From: Hirsutella rhossiliensis
Taxonomy: Eukaryota > Ascomycota > Sordariomycetes > Hypocreales > Ophiocordycipitaceae
Assembly (NCBI RefSeq): GCF_020360975.1
Contig: NW_025408669.1
Coordinates: 2,418,001-2,482,000, forward strand
Direction: 5' to 3'
Length of the DNA stretch: 64,000 nucleotides
Each line of letters opens with the position of its first letter. Positions within the stretch are counted from its first letter, which is position 1. Below the pieces are notes generated by a model. It searched no databases and had not been told where the DNA came from. It saw nothing but the letters and a program-made list of their open reading frames with translations. A program made the translations under genes and the position numbers. This document shows positions 57,581 through 64,000 of this stretch, one piece after another.

Positions 57581-60558
57581 CTATTCCTGGTAATCCGGAA
57601 GCTCCATGTCTATTCCGGGCGCCGCACCCTCGTGAGGCGCCTTGCCTTGAGGCACCGCCATGAACGACGGCGGCCGAGCTCGCTCTTGCATCTCCGGCCC
57701 TCGATCCGACTTGTCGTCTCTATCGTCCGCCGCCGCCTTGGGCGATTGACCCCCGGCAGCCACCTTATTTTCCGTGGCACCGTCCGCCTCTACCGGTTTC
57801 CTTTCGGGCAATGGCGGTCCTGGCACGTCGCTCTCCTCCGATGCTGCCGCCGTCCGGCCACTCCCAAACGCCCCCGCACGCTGGTGCTCCGACAGGTCCG
57901 TCATTTCCGTTGATGCAGCCTGCTTCGTGCCTTCAAACGGGTCATCGAAGCCGTTGCGGTCGTCGCTGCCGATGGATGCGCGGTTACTGTCCATCGAGTC
58001 CGCACTGTCTGCGCGGTGCTTTCGCTTGGATGGAGACATCACCTCCATCATCCCCACTGGCCGTCCATCTGCCGCCTCGTTGCTCTCCCTGCTCAGCTCC
58101 TGGCGGAAAGCCTTATTCTCAGCCCGCACAAAGCGTTCCAAGGATGCCGAGAGCGGTGCTCGCGGAGTGTTCAATGCCTCGTCGGTGGCATAGACGAGTA
58201 GCGGGTTCTTGGTCTCCTGCCAGATCTCGCGCAGAACCCGCTCCAATTCGATTTTCTGCTTGCCGTTAGCTGCGCGACCCATGTTCAATACTGGCCTTGC
58301 CCACGCACCTCTGCCTTGACCGGCTGCTCCTCCTTGGGTGCGTATGCCAGCCTCCACCACTGGTCGTGTGGCTTCGGCCGACTCTCCATCTCCATCAGCT
58401 CTGGTTCTGAGCGCTGCCGCAGGTAAACAATGTCGGTCGGGGTCGCGATGCCGGAGAGGAGGAATTTTTTGCATGTCATGGGTTGTGGCCGGCCGGGCTT
58501 GTCGGGCACCGTGAGCAGTCTGCCGAGGAAGCGTTGTCTGGCCCTGATCTGCTCCAGATCTTGATTGAGCGCTGCTGCCAGTCAGTACATCGAGGTTCAG
58601 GGCGACAGTCAAGACTGCGCTTACCTTTCAGCTTCTCTTCAATATCAGCCAGTGCCCGTTCTGCCATCTGCAGGACATCTTCCACGGCCTGATGGTGCTG
58701 CTTTTCCTCGTCGTCCATCTGACAGGGCGCTGTTCGATAGTCCGGGTATTTGTCTGTGTCGAAGCCCGATTCTTCCATTCCCCGGAACCGTCCCCGGCCT
58801 GCTAAGTACTCGCGGTAGGTCTTCCACTGGCCGATGACCTTTAGGATCATCCCTCTCTTATCAAATGATTGATGGTTCCAGTCGTTGCGCCACTCGTAGA
58901 GCTCCTGTTCGCCCTGTGCGATGCGTTGGATGGCCTGTTTCGTCTCGCACCACCCTTTTTGTATTCGCCGCGCCTCGTCTTTCCGGGTCAACAGGTACTT
59001 TTCGGGATACAGTTCCTCGGGAATGTCGATGGCATCTTCCGGGCCGTCTCCCGAGATTTTGATGACCATGACGTCGCCCATGTCCTTGAACATGGCCATT
59101 TTGGAGCCCTCATGCATCTCGCTCCAAGACAGCACATCGCTCCACATGATGTGATCCAGAGACTCGTACAGCGTCTTGATGTTAGCATAATCTGTCCGGA
59201 CGTGTTCCACTTCCAACAGGCCGAACCGGGCCTCCTCCTCGCCCTCGTCGTCGCCCAACACATGGGTAAGGGTGGCCACTTGGGTCAGGGGCATCATCAG
59301 CTCGCCTCGGCGCTGGACAAGATGCTCGAAGAGGCGCTTTTCGGGGCCCACGGAGGAAAACGGTATCAGATCGGTCAGCACGCTTACAGCGCCGTAACTG
59401 CGCTCGGTCGAGTCGAGGAATGCCATGAGCCTATGGATTTCCTCTTCGCTGGACGGCGCTGCTCCGTGCCGCTCACCCCACGCTATTGCGCCGGACTGCA
59501 GTCGGTTGAGGACGTGCGGTGGTAGAATCTCCTGGCCCTTCCACCACTCGCTGTTGAAGCCATACGATTCTGCAGGTTTGCCAGTCCCGAGCAAGATGTT
59601 TCGAGAGAGGGGGATTCCGTGAAGGATGGTCAGGAGCCCCCCGAGGCAGTGCTCGCCGGCTGAGCTGAGCCCCGAAACCAGAAAGGCCGGTGCCCCAGGG
59701 GCTCTCTTCCTCGTCTCCGGTGCGGGGGCAGTGGCGATTTTGGACTCGGATGGCACCACTGCCCAGCTGTCCTGATCATAGTCACTGCGATTCGCAGGGC
59801 CAAAGGACGGCACCGAAGTCGCCGAGTCTAACACGCCGGATTCCTGTTGTGGCAGAGGGATGCCTGCCTCCTGAGCTGATTCTCGCAAAGCTCGTTGCAT
59901 GTCTTGGTCTTCTCGAGACTGGGTATTTGAGGCGCCTGTAGCACGCGCCATTAGTTCCGCGTCGCCACCACGGCAGGGCGCAAGGCATTACCAGATACGT
60001 CTGCCCCAGCGGTCCAGTCCACCATTCTGCCCAGGGGGGACCGGTTGTTGGATCTTGATGGAGGTCTTGAAGGAGCGCCCGGTCCGCAACCTTCTGGGGG
60101 AGGTGTGACGCCCTGGATGACGTCGTTTGGCCCCATCGACTCGATATGGAACGCTGCGCCAGTTAGCTGCATGCCCTGGGTTGTGGAGGCGTGGAGGCGT
60201 GCAGAGCTCACATATTCCTGTGTGATTGTCGGAGCCGTCCCTGTCGGCGGAGAACATGCTGTCGTTCCAGGCCCGCGTAAACTTTTGCCGGAACTGCCTC
60301 GCGGTTAGCCTGTCTCGCGCCACAGCACAGCCAGCGTGGATCTTACGCTCGCGGGGTTATCAAAGTACTGCATGACGACCGACTCGACGTTGCCGCTATT
60401 GTCCTAGGAGGCGGAGGCGTCAGTCAAGCGCCGCACGATAGGCAGGGCAGAAGCACCTTGAGGGCCTGGATGACCAGGGAGCGATCGTCGTGGGGGTCGA
60501 GGCTCGCAAAGTCGATGACCTGCGATATTTGGTCCTCCGAGGGCTCCTTGGAGGCCAT
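57581..60558 (-). CDS. UBA/UIM protein resembling USP25/28 deubiquitinases, probably without the catalytic His
   Basis: Seven exons (60457-60558, 60347-60403, 60212-60293, 59992-60153, 58625-59935, 58309-58574, 57581-58255), 884 residues. Residues 1-53 are UBA-like (EDQISQVIDFASLD ... NVESVVMQYFDNP); a UIM lies at 143-159 (EDQDMQRALRESAQEAG). Around Cys231, GLSSAGEHCLGG resembles a ubiquitin-specific-protease Cys box. Farther on, MVIKISGDG and IPEELYPEKYL resemble the segment before the USP25/28 helical insert, which is followed here by a long helical region. Residues 616-649 (TPTDIVYL ... WWRLAY) and PLLVYATDEAL resemble the His box and C-terminal USP strands, but no His sits at the catalytic place. 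The Ser/Pro-rich tail (from about 740) is low complexity. The exon 6 acceptor is a tandem CAGCAG. The gene may be a ubiquitin-binding scaffold; the USP assignment is inference. Confidence 0.75.
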
Positions 60559-61613
60559 TCTGACTGCAGTTCAGCTCCCGTGCCAAGCATGCATCGGCGT
60601 TGCGGCCTTTGCTGCGGATTGTGTTGTCGCGGAGGTCCGGGGCGGCGCGAGCTCGATCGTGGCGCCTGGCGAGTCGAGGCGGAGAGGCAACGGATGTATG
60701 CGCTCGACGGGGTCGCGGGGACCGAAAACGATGGCCCGGGGTAAGACTATTCCGTAGCAAAGCAGTTCCAAAAAAGGGGACAAGGATGAAGCCGAATACT
60801 GCAGCTCCAAAGACAGGCGCAAACGCTTGCTGGGGCCGGGAATTGCAAGGATGCAAACAGAGGTTTAGGAGCGAGAGAGCACGGGGTCGGTCGGACGAGA
60901 CGAGATGCAATGCATGGCACAGTATCGAGTACCTGCCCACGTACCGGTCCTTGGCGTACTGCAGTAGTAAGCGGGTCACTTGATAAGATAACAGAGCCCA
61001 TGGCCGTGACGTAGGGCCCTTTCCACTGTGGAAGTCGCGTACAGAGTTTGCTCTAGACTGCACGAGCAATAAAGACGTGTCATGAACTTGGTCGTTCTCG
61101 ACTTCTTTGATGCTTTTTCCAACAATCCTGCCCCCTGATCCTCATGCCGAGCGGCGCGCTCTCCCGTCTTGACTCGACAGCCGAGGCGGAGCCCAAGGCC
61201 AGCCGCACGGCCTGCTGAGACATGGCACATGAGCGTCATCGGCCTGAGGAATCGGCGCAGCCTTTCAAATGTGCGAGTGTACATCAGCTCCCTCCATTCC
61301 GGGCCCCTCCTATCGGATTGACGCCAAGGGAGACATATCGAGAACCACGACGAATATCAGTCACGAGGCCAGGCTTCTATTCCGCAGTTTCATTGTCAAT
61401 GGCTTCCAAGAAATAAAAAGCACAACAGGACGCCCGAAGCCTCGTCTCTTGCGCCTCGGCAACCGCGGGCAAAGCCACGTCGCCGGTACAGCCATAAAAA
61501 GTCACGCTATGCAGTATCGCGCAGATGCAATGGGCCAACCCACACAGGGCTGGTGGTGAACAAGGCGGTAACGAATGCCGTCTCGATCCGTGTCGCGCCC
61601 TCGGCAGCCTCCT
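60559..61613. other. Intergenic region, 1.1 kb
   Basis: Upstream of the USP-like gene and downstream of the E2 gene, all minus strand. Frames here (up to 221 codons, 60404-61069) overlap the first exon and leader and are not recognisable. Confidence 0.5.
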
Positions 61614-62397
61614 TCACACCAGGTCGTCCTCGTCCTCATCCTCGAAATCGCCCATGTCCTGATCACTTTCGCTGCTGCCAAAGTGTTCCTCGTCATCGGT
61701 CACGTTCCAAAAGTCGGGGTCATCGTCCACCTGCTTCTGGGGTACCGGGGCCAGCTGCGCCGGCGTGGGCATGGAGACGCCGTCGGGCACATCTTTTTGG
61801 GACTGGGCCACGATCGCCCTAGCCAGAGTATCGTATTCCTCACGATCGTCACGATAGAGAACACTCGCGTCGACGTTGGCGGCCGAATTGATCTCGGGGT
61901 CGTCCATCAAGAGGAGAACGGATCGCAGGACCGACTCGACGCCGTGGAGGACGTTCCAGCGCTCGCTCGCAAGCTCGCCCGACTGCTCGTCGTCTCCGGG
62001 TCGGTGGAGGATGGAGATGCACAGGTTTCCGTCCGTGTAGACATTGGGGTGACAGATGTTCCTTGTGAGAAAACGGAAAGAGGGCGGTTGATAAGGGTAG
62101 TCGCTCGGGAACTTCATTTCAGCCTGGTGGAAACGAGTCTGGTCAGTATGGCGGCGAGGGTCGAGGGGACTGGGTACTGACTTTTAGAAAGGCGCCGTGC
62201 CAAACGCTGTCGGGGTTGACGACCCAAAGGCCCAGCTTCCAGCGTAGCAGGTTGGTCTCATCTGTCTAGAAGAGGGCCAGTTAGGACGGGAGACGTGGGT
62301 TGAGGAGCTGATGCGCCGACGGCTCGCATACCTCAATATGGACCCATTTCTCCTTGTGGAGGGGTATCAGCTCCTGCATCAGCCGTTTCTGCGCCAT
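61614..62397 (-). CDS. Cdc34/UBE2R-type ubiquitin-conjugating enzyme E2
   Basis: Three exons (62332-62397, 62182-62265, 61614-62123), 219 residues; the second intron uses the donor GTCAGT. The protein starts MAQKRLMQELIPLHKEKWVH, continues TDETNLLRWKLGLWVVNPDS, AEMKFPSDYPYQPPSFRFL and HPNVYTDGNLCISILH with catalytic Cys85. The inserted acidic loop GDDEQSGELASERW and the acidic C-terminal tail (DDDPDFWNVTDDEEHFG ... DEDEDDLV) are diagnostic of Cdc34/UBE2R, the E2 of SCF ligases. NVDASVLYRDDREEYD matches the family. Nucleus/cytosol. Confidence 0.92.
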
Positions 62398-63765
62398 GGA
62401 GACGTGGTGGGCCGAGGGAGCCGACGAGAGACTGCGTGGTTGGAGGAGCGGGTGGAGGTGGGGAGTGAAGGTGCCCAAGGGTCTCGAGGGACGGGAGATG
62501 GATTTAAAGAGTCGGGGACAGCGAAGAGAGGCGGCCAAAGTCGGGATTATAATCCAGCGAGACAAGGCGCCAAGCGTGAAAGAGAGAAGCGGAGGCTTTT
62601 TGGGCGAGAAAGCCAACAAGATCGGGCGACAGAGTGCCGCAGGCGTCCAAGAGGGTAGAGCGAGGCCCTTTGAGGGGGTTGAAGCGGAAAGGACGGGGAA
62701 GAGGCGAGGCGGCACGAAGGCGGAGGGACGAGAGGGACGAGGGTGCCTACCGGGGTGAAGCCCAAGGGTGTTGGTGGAGGAAGAGGAGCAGGGAGGAGAG
62801 GGAGGACGACGGGCAGGTGGAGGGACGGCCCAGGAACCAGGCGCCGGTTTGGGAACGGACGTTTGTGGCTTGGGTGCCTGACTCGGCGTGTCAGCCACAA
62901 AGGCACTGTGCGGTGGTCGCACACCTTGATTGCTTGCCAAGACGTCTCTTTATGAGGCGCAATTCACAATTTGGAACATGTCAGGCTCACGATTGCGATG
63001 CTGACCTGCTTGCCCACGTCTTTGGTCAGTCCATCAGGCGCTCCATTGGGATATGGCCCGTTGACGGGGCCGAGAGTGCTCATGTGGCTGATGTCCAGGT
63101 GGCTTGCTTGCAAGTCCAAGGTATGTACGTACCGCCGCGTGTGGATACATGCACCGCCATGCCCCACGTCCCCGAGCTGCCGGGGCCCGCTGTGGCGCCG
63201 GTCCATCAGCATGTGGCGCAAACAGCCTGGCAGACTTTCTCTAACTATATCTGTAGAGTCAAAAATGTCTTCCTTGACTGATTTGCTGCCACTGCTTGCG
63301 GCATGGCATTCATTCCAGGTCCACGGTCTCGTCTTCCCCACGGCGCTGGGCTCAACACCACACAAAACGCCACGTCTGCCATCGTGGCTCTCAATGCTTG
63401 CTTCACCGGCAGTCAAATGCGCCTTCCCAGTTACATTTCCACCGCCGTTGAACCGAGACCGTGGTCGATTGCCGCAGCATCAAGTGTCTCCGATCCCGCG
63501 GGCCGACGCCGGAGTCGCTGCGGAGGCCAAAGCTTACCCACAAAGTCCTTCATGGGCGGATGACAGACCTCTTGATGGACTCGAGGGACCTGCCTTTCGT
63601 CTCCGACATGTATGGCCGGAGAACCAACTTTACGTTGCCTGCGAAGGAATGGCAGGCTGGCGAGTAGGCTTGCATCTGAGAACAGCTCCGCCGGAGCTCA
63701 CGTCGAGCTGCGCCACGTTCAGAGCCATGAGTCAAGAAATGCTGGAAAACGAAGCAACGGCGATG
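62398..63765. other. Right-hand stretch without a supportable gene
   Basis: The first part is the promoter of the E2 gene. A 266-codon plus-strand frame (62971-63771) is open but shows no recognisable domain, and its composition looks like chance or antisense coding. Confidence 0.45.
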
Positions 63766-63864
63766 TTATGACTGCATTGGCTGCCGGCTGTCGTGTCCCC
63801 TGCGCATGACCCGCTCCACCAGCTCGACGACGCGGTTGGGGTTGTTGGGGTTGTTACTAAACAT
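63766..63864 (-). CDS. Tiny ORF, possible small protein or first exon
   Basis: ATG at 63864 (context CACCACCATG) opens a 32-residue frame beginning MFSNNPNNPNRVVELVERVM and ending at TAA. The Asn/Pro repeat followed by an amphipathic stretch, plus the good start context, suggest a real N-terminus. The frame may instead continue through an intron that I cannot place with confidence. The gene's upstream part would extend toward the right edge as leader. Function unknown. Confidence 0.3.
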   Translation of the reverse strand: MFSNNPNNPNRVVELVERVMRRGHDSRQPMQS

Positions 63865-64000
63865 GGTGGTGTGTGACTTGCGTGGGCGTTGGCTCCTGCG
63901 TTGGAGGAAATGGCGGTTGCTTGTAGCAGGGCTGAAAGTTGAGTGCGGACAGTCTACGGATCAACAAGACTTTTCTCGGTGACGTTGCGTGAGTTTACCT

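Noticed and set aside
62971..63771. 266-codon plus-strand frame near the right edge
   Set aside because: No recognisable motifs, no conserved start context and amino-acid composition typical of a shadow frame.
1..64000. tRNA, rRNA, transposon or CRISPR elements
   Set aside because: A visual scan for T-loop consensus, 5S-like sequence, transposase/reverse-transcriptase motifs and regular spaced repeats found no convincing case; a covariance-model search would be needed to exclude divergent RNAs.

Overview
The window is nuclear DNA of a filamentous ascomycete, most likely a Sordariomycete and plausibly of the order Hypocreales. The evidence is genes with short introns (about 42-174 nt) carrying GTRNGT-type donors and CTAAC/CTGAC branch points close to YAG acceptors, a GC-rich coding fraction, CT-rich 5' leaders, and proteins typical of the group (Zn2Cys6 regulator, yapsin-like GPI protease, fungal Cdt2, Dug3, Tda3-like and Nop16). 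No rRNA, tRNA, intact transposon, CRISPR array or bacterial-type operon was seen. I rebuilt 20 multi-exon or single-exon genes by eye from splice signals and frame continuity, and every spliced CDS was checked to be a multiple of three.

Layout. 0.6-8.6 kb: small single-pass membrane protein (-), MFS transporter (-), NMT1/THI5-like substrate-binding-fold protein (+), SLC35F/THI74-like transporter (+). 10.9-19.3 kb: tail-anchored heme-oxygenase-like protein (+), Cdt2 WD40 substrate receptor (-), Dug3 glutamine amidotransferase (+), a Cys/His/Gln-rich hypothetical protein (+). 22.0-24.6 kb: Zn2Cys6 transcription factor (-). 24.6-34.95 kb: about 10 kb in which I can support no gene. 35.0-46 kb: GPI aspartyl protease (-), glutathione peroxidase (-), Tda3-like FAD oxidoreductase (+), Nop16 (+), four-TM MARVEL-type protein (-). 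46.5-64 kb: 14-TM-type MFS transporter (-), Gfo/Idh/MocA oxidoreductase (+), Rit1 initiator-tRNA modifier (+), HAD phosphatase (-), Sis1-type Hsp40 (-), a large UBA/UIM protein resembling a USP25/28 deubiquitinase (-), Cdc34-type E2 (-), and a tiny ORF near the right edge.

Themes. Most genes are ordinary housekeeping or accessory genes arranged without operons; several are divergent pairs sharing 0.6-0.9 kb promoters. Three genes belong to the ubiquitin system (Cdt2, the USP-like protein, Cdc34-type E2). Regulatory sites visible in the right places are an ACGCGT box upstream of Cdt2, a perfect four-unit heat-shock element upstream of the Hsp40 gene, and a PAC/RRPE-like element upstream of Nop16.

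The most interesting observations are: (i) the UBA/UIM/USP25-28-like protein, whose His box appears lost, making it a candidate pseudo-deubiquitinase; (ii) two GC-AG introns, each needed to restore an expected protein (Rit1 and the small membrane protein); (iii) a 12-His/16-residue tract inside a heme-oxygenase-like protein; (iv) the 10-kb region without recognisable genes. I did not find a clear new multi-gene system.
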